This document shows, one piece after another, positions 1 through 9,525 of a DNA stretch of 64,000 bases (positions within the stretch are counted from its first letter, which is position 1; every line of letters begins with the position of its first letter). This DNA is from an uncultured Mucispirillum sp. (lineage in GTDB: Bacteria; Chrysiogenota; Deferribacteres; Deferribacterales; Mucispirillaceae), in NCBI GenBank assembly GCA_944324465.1, contig CALUWI010000011.1, positions 1 through 64,000 on the forward strand, written 5' to 3'. A program made the position numbers and the translations under genes. A model generated the notes under the pieces. It was not told the DNA's origin. It saw only the letters and a program-made list of their open reading frames with translations, and searched no databases.

Positions 1-20
1 TTTCTATAAGATTTTGTCAT

Positions 21-45
21 CTACTGGCATAGCCAGTAGTTTTTG
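21..45 (+). terminator. Rho-independent terminator of an upstream gene
   Basis: An 8-bp perfect inverted repeat (CTACTGGC at 21-28, GCCAGTAG at 32-39) with a 3-nt loop is followed directly by a run of five T on the plus strand. It probably ends a plus-strand gene lying left of the window. Confidence 0.65.
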
Positions 46-59
46 GTTTCGCTACGCTC

Positions 60-105
60 AACTCTCTAAAGAGTTAAAAAAATGGAACAGGTAAAAACCT
101 GTTCC
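60..105. repeat. Two further hairpins upstream of acn
   Basis: A 6-bp inverted repeat (AACTCT 60-65, AGAGTT 70-75) and a 9-bp perfect inverted repeat (GGAACAGGT 84-92, ACCTGTTCC 97-105) lie in tandem behind the terminator. An A-run between them would be a T-run on the minus strand, so the second hairpin could act as a terminator for leftward transcription. No leftward gene is seen here, and the role is unknown. The rest of the stretch to 310 is very T-rich and shows no convincing gene. Confidence 0.45.
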
Positions 106-314
106 ACTTTCTACAAAAAGGAGGGAGTTTATTTAAATGCATTACTATGCAAAAAAATACTGAAAATACTCTGTTTTATTTGTTTTCCTACTTACTATAT
201 AGGAAATATACATAACAAATGTAAAAATAAAAAGTTTTTTTATTTTTTTCTCCACAATCTCTACAAAATTCATATGATTTATTTTTTTCTTTTTATATTT
301 CCCTTATTTTTCAC

Positions 315-343
315 TTGTTTATTATGTAAAAATACTTTATAAT
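315..343 (+). promoter_or_regulatory. Sigma-70-type promoter of the acn-icd-gltA operon
   Basis: TTGTTT (315-320), a 17-bp spacer and a perfect TATAAT (338-343) give a good housekeeping promoter. Transcription would start near 350, leaving a leader of about 38 nt. An AAGGGG ribosome-binding site lies at 376-381, shortly before the ATG at 388. Confidence 0.6.
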
Positions 344-387
344 TTTTGCAAAAATAATATTAATCATACAAAAATAAGGGGATTGAT

Positions 388-2625
388 ATGTTTGAAACTT
401 TTTATAAGTCTTTCAGCCAGAAAGTAGATACTGCTAAAAATAAATTTGGCAGACCACTTACACTAACAGAGAAAATATTATATGCTCACCTTTTTCATGA
501 AAATGAATTAAAGGATTATAAACGCGGCGAAGACTATGTTAACTTTAAGCCAGACAGAGTTGCTATGCAGGATGCTACAGCACAAATGGCTTTATTACAA
601 TTTATGAATGCAGGCAAAAAGAAAGCTGCTGCAAAAGCTTCTGTTCACTGTGACCACCTTATACAAGCATATAAAGGTGCTGAAATAGACTTACCAGAAG
701 CAGAAAAAACTAATAAAGAAGTATATGAATTTCTGCAAAGCGTTGCAGCAAAATATGGTATAGATTTTTGGAAACCAGGTGCTGGTATTATTCATCAGGT
801 AGTACTTGAAAATTATGCTTTTCCTGGCGGTATGATGATTGGCACAGATTCTCACACTCCAAATGCCGGTGGCTTAACTATGGCTGCTATTGGTGTTGGC
901 GGTGCAGATGCTGCAGATGTTATGAGCGGTATGGAATGGGAATTAAAAATGCCTAAAATTATAGGTGTTAAGCTCACAGGCAGTTTAAAAGGTTTTGCTT
1001 CACCAAAAGATATAATTTTAAAACTTGCTGGTATTTTAACAGTAAAAGGCGGCACAAATTCTATTATAGAATATTTTGGCGAAGGGACATTATCACTTCC
1101 TGCAACAGGAAAATCAACAGTATGCAATATGGGTGCAGAAGTTGGTGCAACAACATCTATCTTCCCTTTTGACAGCCACACTGCTGATTACTTAAATGCT
1201 ACTGGCAGAAATGATGTGGCATCTCTTGCTGAAAAATATAAAGAATACTTAAAAGCAGATGATGAAGTTTTAAATAACCCTGAAAAATATTATGATAAAG
1301 TTATAGAAATAGATTTAGACAGCTTATCCCCTTATGTTAACGGACCATTTACTCCAGATGCTGCATCTAAAGTAAGCGAAATGGCTGCAAAAGTTACTAA
1401 GAATAACTACCCAGATAAAGTAGAAGTTGCTCTTATTGGCTCATGTACTAACTCATCATATCAGGATTTAGGAAGAGCTGCTAATTTATTAGAACAGGCT
1501 GTTGCTAAAAATATACCATTAAAAGCTGAATTAATTATTAATCCTGGCTCTATTTTAGTTTTAGAAACAGCTAAAAGAGATAAGATTATAGATACTTTTA
1601 AAAATGCTGGTGCAGTTATTATGACAAATGCCTGTGGTCCATGTATTGGTCAGTGGAAAAGAATAACTGATGATAATGAAAGAAAAAATACTATTGTAAC
1701 TACATTTAACAGAAACTTTGCAAAACGAGCAGACGGCAACCCTAACACTTATGCTTTTATAGTTTCACCAGAAATGGCTGTAGCTTATGCAATCTCTGGC
1801 AGATTAAGTTTTAATCCTGAAAAAGATACTGTTAAAGATAAAAACGGAAATGATGTAATGCTTTGTGCTCCATCATGGGATGCTTTACCAAAAGAAGGAT
1901 TTGTGAAATGTGATAAAGGCTTAATCACACCGCCAGAAAATGGAGATGATATTACTGTAAAAATAGATGCCTCATCTTCAAGGCTTCAAATATTAAAACC
2001 TTTTGCAAAATGGGACGGCTGCGACATACAAGATGCTGACCTTTTAATAAAAACAAAAGGAAAATGCACTACTGACCATATATCTATGGCAGGACCATGG
2101 TTAAAATTCAGAGGCCATTTAGAAAATATTTCTGATAATATGCTTATGGGTGCAGTAAATGCTTTTAATGATAAAACAAACAAAGTAAAAAATAACTATA
2201 CTCATGAATATTCTGCTGTTTCTGCTGCTGCAAAATATTATAGAGATAATAAAAACGGCTCTATAGTTGTTGCAGAAGAAAACTATGGCGAAGGCTCATC
2301 AAGAGAGCATGCTGCAATGGAGCCAAGATTTTTAGGTGTAAAAGCTATTATTGCAAAAAGCTTTGCAAGGATACATGAAACTAACTTAAAAAAACAAGGT
2401 ATGCTTGCCCTTACCTTCCAAAATAAAGATGACTATAATCTTGTACAGGAAGGCGATTTAATATCTATTACAGGCTTAAAAGATTTTGCGCCTAATAAAG
2501 AACTTATTGTTACTTTAAAACATACTGACGGCAAAACAGATACATTTAAAGTAAACCATACATATAATATGCAGCAGATAGAATGGTTTAAAGCAGGCTC
2601 TGCATTAAATAACTTAAAAAAATAA
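388..2625 (+). CDS. acn: Aconitate hydratase
   Basis: Converts citrate to isocitrate via cis-aconitate in the TCA cycle; cytoplasmic [4Fe-4S] enzyme. The 745-residue length and sequence style match the mitochondrial-type aconitase class rather than the longer AcnA/IRP type. Visible signatures are [11 protein letters not shown] near residue 155, and the cluster ligands in GSCTNS (Cys near 353) and ACGPCIGQW (two Cys near 416 and 419). The swivel domain is C-terminal, with [11 protein letters not shown] near 570. The start follows an AAGGGG site and a sigma-70-like promoter. It is the first gene of a three-gene operon with icd (9-nt gap) and gltA, so the whole citrate-to-2-oxoglutarate branch is expressed together. 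Confidence 0.96.
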   Translation: MFETFYKSFSQKVDTAKNKFGRPLTLTEKILYAHLFHENELKDYKRGEDYVNFKPDRVAMQDATAQMALLQFMNAGKKKAAAKASVHCDHLIQAYKGAEIDLPEAEKTNKEVYEFLQSVAAKYGIDFWKPGAGIIHQVVLENYAFPGGMMIGTDSHTPNAGGLTMAAIGVGGADAADVMSGMEWELKMPKIIGVKLTGSLKGFASPKDIILKLAGILTVKGGTNSIIEYFGEGTLSLPATGKSTVCNMGAEVGATTSIFPFDSHTADYLNATGRNDVASLAEKYKEYLKADDEVLNNPEKYYDKVIEIDLDSLSPYVNGPFTPDAASKVSEMAAKVTKNNYPDKVEVALIGSCTNSSYQDLGRAANLLEQAVAKNIPLKAELIINPGSILVLETAKRDKIIDTFKNAGAVIMTNACGPCIGQWKRITDDNERKNTIVTTFNRNFAKRADGNPNTYAFIVSPEMAVAYAISGRLSFNPEKDTVKDKNGNDVMLCAPSWDALPKEGFVKCDKGLITPPENGDDITVKIDASSSRLQILKPFAKWDGCDIQDADLLIKTKGKCTTDHISMAGPWLKFRGHLENISDNMLMGAVNAFNDKTNKVKNNYTHEYSAVSAAAKYYRDNKNGSIVVAEENYGEGSSREHAAMEPRFLGVKAIIAKSFARIHETNLKKQGMLALTFQNKDDYNLVQEGDLISITGLKDFAPNKELIVTLKHTDGKTDTFKVNHTYNMQQIEWFKAGSALNNLKK

Positions 2626-2634
2626 TGGTGATTT

Positions 2635-3897
2635 ATGGCAAAAATTGTTAAAGAAAATAATAAATTAATAGTTCCTGATACATTAACTCTGCCATTTATT
2701 GAAGGCGATGGAGTTGGTGCAGAAATAACAAATGTATGCAAAACAATAGTAGACCATACAGTAAATACTGTTTATAAAGGTGCAAAAAAAATAGACTGGC
2801 TTGAAGTTTTAGGCGGTGAAAAAGCTTATAATAAAACTGGCAAATGGCTGCCTGAAGAAACAATGAATACTTTTAAAGAATATTTAATAGGTATTAAAGG
2901 ACCATTAACAACACCTGTTGGCGGCGGTATCAGGTCTTTAAATGTTGCATTAAGGCAGGAGCTTGATTTATTTGTATGCCTTAGACCAGTAGAATGGTTT
3001 AAAGGTGTTTCTTCTCCATTAAAAGAGCCAAATAAAGTAAATATGGTAGTTTTTAGAGAAAATACTGAAGATATATATGCAGGTATTGAATGGGAAGCCG
3101 GCACACCTGAAGCTGAAAAGTTTTATAAATTTTTACATGATGAAATGAATGTAAAAAAAGTCCGTTTTCCAGCAACATCATCTTTTGGTGTAAAACCTGT
3201 ATCAAAAGAAGGCTCATCAAGGCTTGTAAGGGCTGCTGTGCAGTATGCTATTGATAATAAAAAACCATCTGTAACATTAGTCCATAAAGGCAATATTATG
3301 AAATTTACAGAGGGCGGCTTTAAAAAATGGGGTTATGAAGTAGCTGAAACTGAGTTTGCAGATGTTACTTTTACTATGAACCAGTATAACAGCATAAAAA
3401 AAGAAAAAGGTGCAGAAGCAGCAGATAATGCTTATAAAAATGCAGTAGAAAACGGCAAAATAATTATAAAAGATAATATTGCAGATGCATTTCTTCAAAA
3501 TACATTATTAAAACCAGAAGATTATTCTGTAATTGCAACACTTAACTTAAATGGTGACTATATTTCTGACCAGCTTGCAGCTATGGTTGGCGGTATTGGT
3601 ATCGCTCCTGGAGCAAATATTAACTATAATACAGGCCATGCAATATTTGAAGCAACTCACGGAACAGCACCAGATATTGCTGGGAAAAATATAGTTAACC
3701 CATGCTCTATGCTGCTTTCTTTTGCTATGCTTTTTGAGTATATCTCTTGGCAGGAAGTAAGTGATAAAATAAAAAATGCTCTTGTAGAATCTTTTGGAAA
3801 AGGATATGCTACCCATGATTTAGCAAGGTTTATGGATAACGGTACAAGCCTTTCTACAACAGATTTTGCTGACAATATTATAAAATTAATTAAATAG
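2635..3897 (+). CDS. icd: Isocitrate dehydrogenase, probably NAD-dependent
   Basis: Oxidative decarboxylation of isocitrate to 2-oxoglutarate; cytoplasmic homodimer expected. The 420 residues align by eye with E. coli Icd along their whole length, including IEGDGVG at the N terminus, the regulatory-serine loop [13 protein letters not shown], the [11 protein letters not shown] substrate segment and the [11 protein letters not shown] segment. The coenzyme-specificity loop reads [11 protein letters not shown], where the NADP enzyme of E. coli has ATHGTAPKYAG. Asp-Ile in place of Lys-Tyr is the exchange associated with NAD preference, so NAD use is inferred. It sits 9 nt behind acn and 12 nt before gltA, as the middle gene of the operon. 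Confidence 0.95.
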   Translation: MAKIVKENNKLIVPDTLTLPFIEGDGVGAEITNVCKTIVDHTVNTVYKGAKKIDWLEVLGGEKAYNKTGKWLPEETMNTFKEYLIGIKGPLTTPVGGGIRSLNVALRQELDLFVCLRPVEWFKGVSSPLKEPNKVNMVVFRENTEDIYAGIEWEAGTPEAEKFYKFLHDEMNVKKVRFPATSSFGVKPVSKEGSSRLVRAAVQYAIDNKKPSVTLVHKGNIMKFTEGGFKKWGYEVAETEFADVTFTMNQYNSIKKEKGAEAADNAYKNAVENGKIIIKDNIADAFLQNTLLKPEDYSVIATLNLNGDYISDQLAAMVGGIGIAPGANINYNTGHAIFEATHGTAPDIAGKNIVNPCSMLLSFAMLFEYISWQEVSDKIKNALVESFGKGYATHDLARFMDNGTSLSTTDFADNIIKLIK

Positions 3898-3909
3898 GTG
3901 AAGTAAATA

Positions 3910-5289
3910 ATGAGTTATGATAGTTTTTCTGAAGAATGTGCTACCATCAAAGAACATTTAATTTATGATTTATCTGATGCTATGCGTGAAGCAACTACAA
4001 TGGATTTAAGTCTTTTTAAAAAATACAATGTTAAAAGAGGACTTAGAAATGAAGACGGCACAGGGGTATTAGTAGGTCTTACAAGAATTGGTAATGTTGT
4101 AGGTTATGAGAAAACAGAAGCTGGTCTTACACCTATTCCTGGTAAATTATTTTACAGAGGTATTGATGTTAATGATATGGTTCATGCTCTTTTAAAAGAA
4201 AAAAGGCTGGGATTTGAAGAAGTATCATACCTTTTATTATCAGGCAAACTGCCAAATAAACAGCAGCTTGAAGAATTTAAATGCTTAATAGCTCAAGAAA
4301 TGCCATTAGAGAAAAAAACAAGGCTGCATTTAATTGATTTAGAAGGCTCTGATATAATGAATATACTTGCAAGAACTGTTCTTGAAATGTATATATATGA
4401 TAAAAACCCAAATGATGTATCTCAAGGCAACTTAATGAGACAGTCACTTTATCTTTTATCAAAATTCCCAACAATTATATCTTATGCTTACCATGTTCTC
4501 CGTCATGCTTATAATGGCAGAACTATGCACATAAGACACCCTAGAGAAGATTTATCTATTGCAGAAAATCTTTTATTTATGATTAAAGGTGAAGAATATA
4601 CAGAGCTTGATGCCCGCACTCTTGATTTACTTTTATTATTACAGGCAGACCATGGCGGTGGTAATAACTCAACATTTACTGTTCGTGTTACAAGCTCAAC
4701 TATGACAGATACATATTCATCTATTGCTGCAGGTATAGGCTCATTAAAAGGACCACTTCATGGTGGTGCTAATTTAATGGTGGCAGATATGCTTGACCAT
4801 TTAAAAGAAAATATCAAAAAATGGGATGACCAGGATGAAATAGATGCATATTTATATAAAATACTGAATAAAGAAGTGTATAATAAAACAGGGCTTATAT
4901 ATGGTATAGGTCATGCAGTATATACTATTTCTGACCCAAGAGCAGTTCTTTTAAAAGAATTAGCAAGAGATTTAGCAAAAGAAAAAGGCAGAACAGAAGA
5001 AATGGCCTTTTTAGAATTAATTGAAGCACGCTCAATTGAAGCATTCAGCAACTTTAAAAAAGGCACAACAAAACGAGTATCCAGTAATATAGATTTCTAC
5101 TCTGGCTTTGTTTATGATATGATAGGTATACCAAAAGAAATATTTACTCCACTTTTTGCAATGGCAAGAATTGTTGGCTGGTGTGCTCATAGAAATGAAG
5201 AAATAACTTTTGCAGGCAAAAGAATTATTCGTCCGGGGTACAGCAGTATAGCACCAGAAAAACCATATATAGAAATACAAAACCGTTAA
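3910..5289 (+). CDS. gltA: Citrate synthase
   Basis: Condenses oxaloacetate and acetyl-CoA to citrate. The 459-residue protein carries the citrate-synthase catalytic segments: DHGGGNNST near residue 246, LHGGAN near 283 and GHAVYTISDPR near 333, containing the expected His residues and the catalytic Asp. The N-terminal 60 residues are an extension relative to short bacterial citrate synthases, and the whole resembles the hexapeptide-free class seen in anaerobes. It is the last gene of the acn-icd-gltA operon and is followed by a strong hairpin terminator. A 2-methylcitrate synthase is less likely given these neighbours. Confidence 0.93.
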   Translation: MSYDSFSEECATIKEHLIYDLSDAMREATTMDLSLFKKYNVKRGLRNEDGTGVLVGLTRIGNVVGYEKTEAGLTPIPGKLFYRGIDVNDMVHALLKEKRLGFEEVSYLLLSGKLPNKQQLEEFKCLIAQEMPLEKKTRLHLIDLEGSDIMNILARTVLEMYIYDKNPNDVSQGNLMRQSLYLLSKFPTIISYAYHVLRHAYNGRTMHIRHPREDLSIAENLLFMIKGEEYTELDARTLDLLLLLQADHGGGNNSTFTVRVTSSTMTDTYSSIAAGIGSLKGPLHGGANLMVADMLDHLKENIKKWDDQDEIDAYLYKILNKEVYNKTGLIYGIGHAVYTISDPRAVLLKELARDLAKEKGRTEEMAFLELIEARSIEAFSNFKKGTTKRVSSNIDFYSGFVYDMIGIPKEIFTPLFAMARIVGWCAHRNEEITFAGKRIIRPGYSSIAPEKPYIEIQNR

Positions 5290-5303
5290 AACTCATTTAT
5301 ATT

Positions 5304-5340
5304 CCCTTATAATACTTTATGTATTATAAGGGTTTTCTTT
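5304..5340 (+). terminator. Terminator of the acn-icd-gltA operon
   Basis: A perfect 12-bp inverted repeat (5304-5315 and 5321-5332) with a 5-nt loop is followed by TTTTCTTT. It lies 15 nt after the gltA stop codon. Confidence 0.85.
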
Positions 5341-5455
5341 TATATATTTAAAATATAACAACTACCCTTTTTGTATAAAATAATTATTTATTTTTTAATT
5401 CTTTTAGTATATCATATAATATATCACAATAGTATTATTATAGTATGGTGAGTTA

Positions 5456-6772
5456 ATGAATAAAGTTGCGGTTACATTTGTAATTGTTGTTATTTCTTTA
5501 GCAGTTATTATTCAGATGGATTTTTCAGCTGAAGATATTATGCCTGACATTAAACCGCAGTCAGTATCATCTGCTGATATTTATAATCAATACTCCATAG
5601 ATTACAACCTGCTTAATAACATACAGTATATTAAAGACAATTCCTTATCTTTAAGAGATAACAGACTGTTATCTGTTTTAATTACTCAGGATATGTACGG
5701 AATTAAAAAATTAATCAATAAAATTAGTTCGCCTAATATTATATATCATTACCAGACAGAAGATTACAGTGCAGCTATTCCTTTAATATTTCTAGCCATT
5801 GGCAGCGAAAATAATGAAATAATAGATGCTGTATTTGCACTTCCAAATATTAACCTTTCAGTTATTGCAAAACTTCCTATGAATGATACTGACGGCAGAA
5901 CAGTATTAACTAATGTAAGCCCGTTAGCTTATGCAGTATATATTAATAATATTTATGCGGTTGAAAAACTTATTAAGCTGGGAGTAGATGTTAACCAGAA
6001 AATGCCAACAAACAGAACAGCAGCGTTTTTTGCAAGAACAAAAGCATGTCTTGATTTATTAATTAATAATGGTGCAGATATTAATGCAAAATCACTGCCA
6101 GGCAATACTCCATTAATTCAAGCAGTTATTAGAAATAATTTAATTGTAGCTTATGAATTAATTTCCCACAAAGTAAACCCTAACCAGCATAATAAAGCAA
6201 ATGCTACCCCATTAACAATTGCAATTAATAAGAAAAATATAAATATGGTAAAAATGCTTATAGCTAATGGAGCTGATGTAAATTATTTTGCTTCAGCCAG
6301 CCAGGCTCCTCTTATGATTGCTGTTGGCAATGCAGACTTACAGATATTTAATCTTCTTATAAATATGGGTGCAGATGTTAACCATGTAAATAAACTAGGT
6401 AAAACATGTATTTATTATATGCAGGCTTTTCAAGAACAGTGGACTATATGGAGAGCTATGGTAAAAGCATTAAAAGGCAAAATAAATATAAATCATCAGG
6501 ATATAAATGGCGATACAGTGCTGCATATAAATCCTGAAAGATACTGGCTTTATAAAGAATTAAATCCAGATTTAAATATACAAAATAACCATGGTGATAC
6601 ACCGCTGCATATACTTATGCGTAAATCTGATAATACAGATATTATTCTTTCGCTGATAAAAGGCGGTGCTAAAATAGATATACAAAATAAAGATAATGAA
6701 ACAGCTTTAGATATAGCAGTCGAAAAAAACAATGAAAAAATTATAAATTTAATGAAAAATACTAACCTTTAA
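5456..6772 (+). CDS. Exported ankyrin-repeat protein
   Basis: 438 residues. The N terminus has one hydrophobic segment (residues 4-20) that fits an uncleaved signal anchor or a signal peptide, so the repeat domain probably faces the periplasm. From about residue 150 a series of ankyrin-type repeats can be read, each with a variant of the TPLxxAxxxxNxxxxxLLIxxGADVN pattern; GADIN and GADVN recur near residues 205, 275 and 310, and the last repeats end with DNETALDIAVEKNN. Ankyrin repeats bind proteins; the partner is unknown. It is a single gene behind the gltA terminator, with a GGTGAG site before ATG, and it runs convergently into tadA with an 11-bp overlap. Confidence 0.8.
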   Translation: MNKVAVTFVIVVISLAVIIQMDFSAEDIMPDIKPQSVSSADIYNQYSIDYNLLNNIQYIKDNSLSLRDNRLLSVLITQDMYGIKKLINKISSPNIIYHYQTEDYSAAIPLIFLAIGSENNEIIDAVFALPNINLSVIAKLPMNDTDGRTVLTNVSPLAYAVYINNIYAVEKLIKLGVDVNQKMPTNRTAAFFARTKACLDLLINNGADINAKSLPGNTPLIQAVIRNNLIVAYELISHKVNPNQHNKANATPLTIAINKKNINMVKMLIANGADVNYFASASQAPLMIAVGNADLQIFNLLINMGADVNHVNKLGKTCIYYMQAFQEQWTIWRAMVKALKGKININHQDINGDTVLHINPERYWLYKELNPDLNIQNNHGDTPLHILMRKSDNTDIILSLIKGGAKIDIQNKDNETALDIAVEKNNEKIINLMKNTNL

Positions 6773-7223
6773 TATTTCTCAGCTTAATAAAAAACTCTTT
6801 CATCATTTGGCTTATTTCTTCACTCATTATGCCTGATGAGTATTCTACTTTGTGATTTAATTTATTTATATCAAAAATATTAGCAACTGATGAAACACCG
6901 CCAAATTTTGGCTCATTTACTCCAAAATATACTTTATCTATTCTTGCATGTAAAATAGCTCCAGCACACATAATACATGGTTCTGCAGTAACATACAAAC
7001 AAGCACCATTTAACCGCCAGTCGCCAGTATTTTTACATGCTTCATATATGGCTTCTATTTCTGCATGGCTTAAAGGGTTTTTATTCGTTTCCTTTTTATT
7101 ATATCCTGTCCCTATTATCTTATCATCTTTAACAATAACTGCACCAACAGGAACTTCCATAATATTTAATGCTTTCTGTGCTTCTGCATATGCAAGCTGC
7201 ATATATTTTAAGTGGTTATCCAT
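6762..7223 (-). CDS. tadA: tRNA-specific adenosine deaminase
   Basis: Deaminates A34 to inosine in tRNA-Arg(ACG). The 153-residue protein has the zinc-dependent cytidine/deoxycytidylate deaminase motifs: HAE at residues 53-55 (zinc ligand His53, proton shuttle Glu55) and PCIMC at 82-86 (zinc ligands Cys83 and Cys86). The spacing and the ARIDKVYFG segment are typical of TadA rather than of guanine or cytosine deaminases. It is the last gene of a minus-strand operon and its ATG overlaps the rsmE stop by one base, implying translational coupling. Confidence 0.92.
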   Translation of the reverse strand: MDNHLKYMQLAYAEAQKALNIMEVPVGAVIVKDDKIIGTGYNKKETNKNPLSHAEIEAIYEACKNTGDWRLNGACLYVTAEPCIMCAGAILHARIDKVYFGVNEPKFGGVSSVANIFDINKLNHKVEYSSGIMSEEISQMMKEFFIKLRNIKG

Positions 7224-7912
7224 TATATAGAAAGCCTAATCATTCCTGCAAAAAGTACAGCAGCAGTTTCTGCTTTTAATATAGTATCTATTGGTGTATA
7301 TGCTTTAAAACCAGCATTTATCAAATAATTATATTCTTTATCAGTAAAACCGCCCTCTGGTCCAATTATCATAGAAATATTTTTAGAAGTAACTGCAGGC
7401 ATAGATTTTACACCCTGCCTTTCATGAAATAATATATTTTCATCTGCTAAAGGTTTTATTCTTTCTAATTTCTGAGCAGGGTGAATTTCAGCTACCACTT
7501 CTCTTTCGCACTGCATGGCAGCTTCCTTTGCTATCTGCACATATCTTTCATAAGCAGATGATTTTAAAGAATCTAAACTTCTGTTTGAAATAACAGGTAT
7601 AATATCAGTTACACCAAGCTCTGAATATTTTTCTATAATAAAATCCATATATTCTCGTTTTGCCACGCACTGATATACAGTAAACTTGTAATCAGGCTTT
7701 ATAACAGGCCGGCTTTTTAATATACGAACCTGCACACCACGCTTGCCGGCAATATAGATTTCACCTTCAGCTAAATATTCATTTGTTAATACTTCTACAA
7801 TATCGCCCTGCTCTGCACGCAGAACAGTTTTTAATTTTCTTGACTGGTTTTCATCAAGCTCTATAACAGGTGATATTTCACCATCAAAATAAACTCGTCT
7901 TAATCGTCGCAT
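7223..7912 (-). CDS. rsmE: 16S rRNA (uracil-1498-N3)-methyltransferase
   Basis: SPOUT-class methyltransferase that methylates U1498 of 16S rRNA. The 229-residue protein starts with the PUA-like segment (MRRLRRVYFDGEI) and contains the family signature IGPEGGFTDKEY in the C-terminal knot region, followed by LKAETAAVLFAGMI. Length is normal for RsmE. It overlaps the upstream phosphatase gene by 13 bp and tadA by 1 bp. Confidence 0.92.
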   Translation of the reverse strand: MRRLRRVYFDGEISPVIELDENQSRKLKTVLRAEQGDIVEVLTNEYLAEGEIYIAGKRGVQVRILKSRPVIKPDYKFTVYQCVAKREYMDFIIEKYSELGVTDIIPVISNRSLDSLKSSAYERYVQIAKEAAMQCEREVVAEIHPAQKLERIKPLADENILFHERQGVKSMPAVTSKNISMIIGPEGGFTDKEYNYLINAGFKAYTPIDTILKAETAAVLFAGMIRLSI

Positions 7913-8676
7913 TTAATTAACTCAAAAGTATAGTTGCCATTTTCATCTATAATCATAGCAGTTAATTTGCCACCATAACAGCAGCCTGTATCTATATTAA
8001 TACTTATAACTTCCCCTGCACTGTCTTTATAGATTAATGGAGAAACATTATTTAATTCTTCAGCAGTAGAATTTTTATTAACTATTGCTTCATGGCCATT
8101 TACAAGGATATAATCAAAATACATTGATTTATAAGTTTTAGTTTTTGTATGCCAAAGATAAGGATAATGCCTTGTTTTTTCTTCTTCATTACATTTTTCA
8201 TACTGCTTATTAGGCAGTGTATCAAAAAATGCAGGACCTGCATGGGATAAAAGAAACTTATGTTTTTTAGTATGTTCTATATAGTATTCTTTAAACCCGT
8301 TAAAAAATTCCATATACGGCAGAAAATACGGTGTTATTTCCCACTGAGTTTTTTTGGCAGCTTCTTCCATAGTTATACCCATAAAAGAAGCAACAGTGCT
8401 TAACCCTACTCTTTCATGCCAGATAAAATCAGGATATCTTCCTTCATTTGCTACTGAATTAATAAGCATATCTTCATGGTTGCCACGAAGGAATGTCATT
8501 AAACATTCCCCCTGCCTGTCCATTAAAAACTCTACTACTTCTTTAGAATAAAGTCCCCTGTCTACAATATCTCCAAGAAAAACTATGCGGTGTATTAAAT
8601 ATTTATCAAGCAGAGTATAGTAGAGTTTCTTTAATGTTTTTATGCTGCCATGAACATCACCAATAACAGCTAACAT
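7900..8676 (-). CDS. PPP-family metallophosphoesterase (serine/threonine phosphatase-like)
   Basis: 258 residues with the full set of calcineurin-like metal-binding motifs: GDVHG near residue 6, GDIVDRG near 36, RGNHED near 65, then SHAGP and VNGHE further on, and DTGCCYGG near the C terminus. The DTGxxxGG ending is typical of bacterial PrpA/ApaH-like members of the PPP family, so the substrate could be phosphoprotein or diadenosine tetraphosphate. It lies inside the tadA-rsmE-prmA operon, overlapping both neighbours by a few bases. Family assignment is firm; substrate is not. Confidence 0.85.
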   Translation of the reverse strand: MLAVIGDVHGSIKTLKKLYYTLLDKYLIHRIVFLGDIVDRGLYSKEVVEFLMDRQGECLMTFLRGNHEDMLINSVANEGRYPDFIWHERVGLSTVASFMGITMEEAAKKTQWEITPYFLPYMEFFNGFKEYYIEHTKKHKFLLSHAGPAFFDTLPNKQYEKCNEEEKTRHYPYLWHTKTKTYKSMYFDYILVNGHEAIVNKNSTAEELNNVSPLIYKDSAGEVISINIDTGCCYGGKLTAMIIDENGNYTFELIKCDD

Positions 8677-9449
8677 TTTTTAAGCCTCACACCAGTCCAT
8701 TCATTAATAGTTATACGCTCATCTATTATATAACCTTTACAAAGCTCATCTTTCACACTGTCAAATTCTCTATCCAGTATACCAGAATATATAACATACT
8801 CAGAAGATAATCTATTAACATTATCTTTTATAGCAAGTAACACACTGGAAATAATATTAGCACATACTATATTGTAAGATTTATCTTTTATATCTGCAAT
8901 ATCTCCAGTCCATGCATCAATATTTGAGCAGTTGTTATTTTTAATATTTTCAAGACAGTTATCAAGTGACATTGGGTCAATATCAAAAGCATCTATATGT
9001 AATGCTTTATTCATAGATGCTGCAATTGCTAAAATTCCACTGCCTGTTCCAACATCAAGAATATTTTTACCGCTGCATACTTTACTTAAAAGTCTGGCTG
9101 CAATTTTAGTTGTAGGATGAACCCCTGTTCCAAATGCAAGTGATGGATTAATATATAAAGTTCGTCTGTTATCTTCAAATGTTTTACCTTTTTCAAAAAT
9201 AAAGTAAATATCATCTGTAAGATAATCTTCCTGAATATATTCTTTCCATTTTTCCTGCCAGCCTGTTTCTTCTGTATCTTTTGACTCAAAAGGAATACCA
9301 AGCTCTTTTAAAATATCAGAAATATCATCACTTGAATAAATTAAATAAGTTTTCTGGCCTTTAAATTCTTCTTCTCCGATGAAGGCCTCTGCTTCTTCTA
9401 ATAAAAGACGAAGTGCATCGGGGAGTATTTGTAATCTGTATTCAATCAT
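8670..9449 (-). CDS. prmA: Ribosomal protein L11 methyltransferase
   Basis: Uses S-adenosylmethionine to methylate ribosomal protein L11. The 259-residue protein contains the PrmA hallmark FGTGVHPTT followed by the SAM-binding loop NILDVGTGSGILAI in the second half and the catalytic-region segment ANIISSVL. It is the first gene of the four-gene minus-strand operon. PrmA next to RsmE is a common arrangement in many bacteria, which supports the assignment. Confidence 0.9.
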   Translation of the reverse strand: MIEYRLQILPDALRLLLEEAEAFIGEEEFKGQKTYLIYSSDDISDILKELGIPFESKDTEETGWQEKWKEYIQEDYLTDDIYFIFEKGKTFEDNRRTLYINPSLAFGTGVHPTTKIAARLLSKVCSGKNILDVGTGSGILAIAASMNKALHIDAFDIDPMSLDNCLENIKNNNCSNIDAWTGDIADIKDKSYNIVCANIISSVLLAIKDNVNRLSSEYVIYSGILDREFDSVKDELCKGYIIDERITINEWTGVRLKKC

Positions 9450-9490
9450 ACTTAATTATATTGCATATAAAAAAAAGTTGCAATATATTA

Positions 9491-9519
9491 TTGAAATATA
9501 ATAGAATTCTTGTTATAGA
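9491..9519 (+). promoter_or_regulatory. Promoter suggesting a leaderless transcript
   Basis: TTGAAA (9491-9496), a 17-bp spacer and TATAGA (9514-9519) precede the ATG at 9526 by only 6 bp. No ribosome-binding site is visible before that ATG, so transcription may begin at or next to the start codon. Confidence 0.4.
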
Positions 9520-9525
9520 TACATT

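Noticed and set aside
82-342. 86-codon open frame upstream of acn
   Set aside because: It starts inside a hairpin, has no ribosome-binding site, is dominated by Phe, Tyr, Lys and Ile from T/A-rich DNA, and overlaps the acn promoter.
852-1181. Open frame antisense to acn
   Set aside because: A shadow of the strongly conserved aconitase frame; no ribosome-binding site or recognisable protein.
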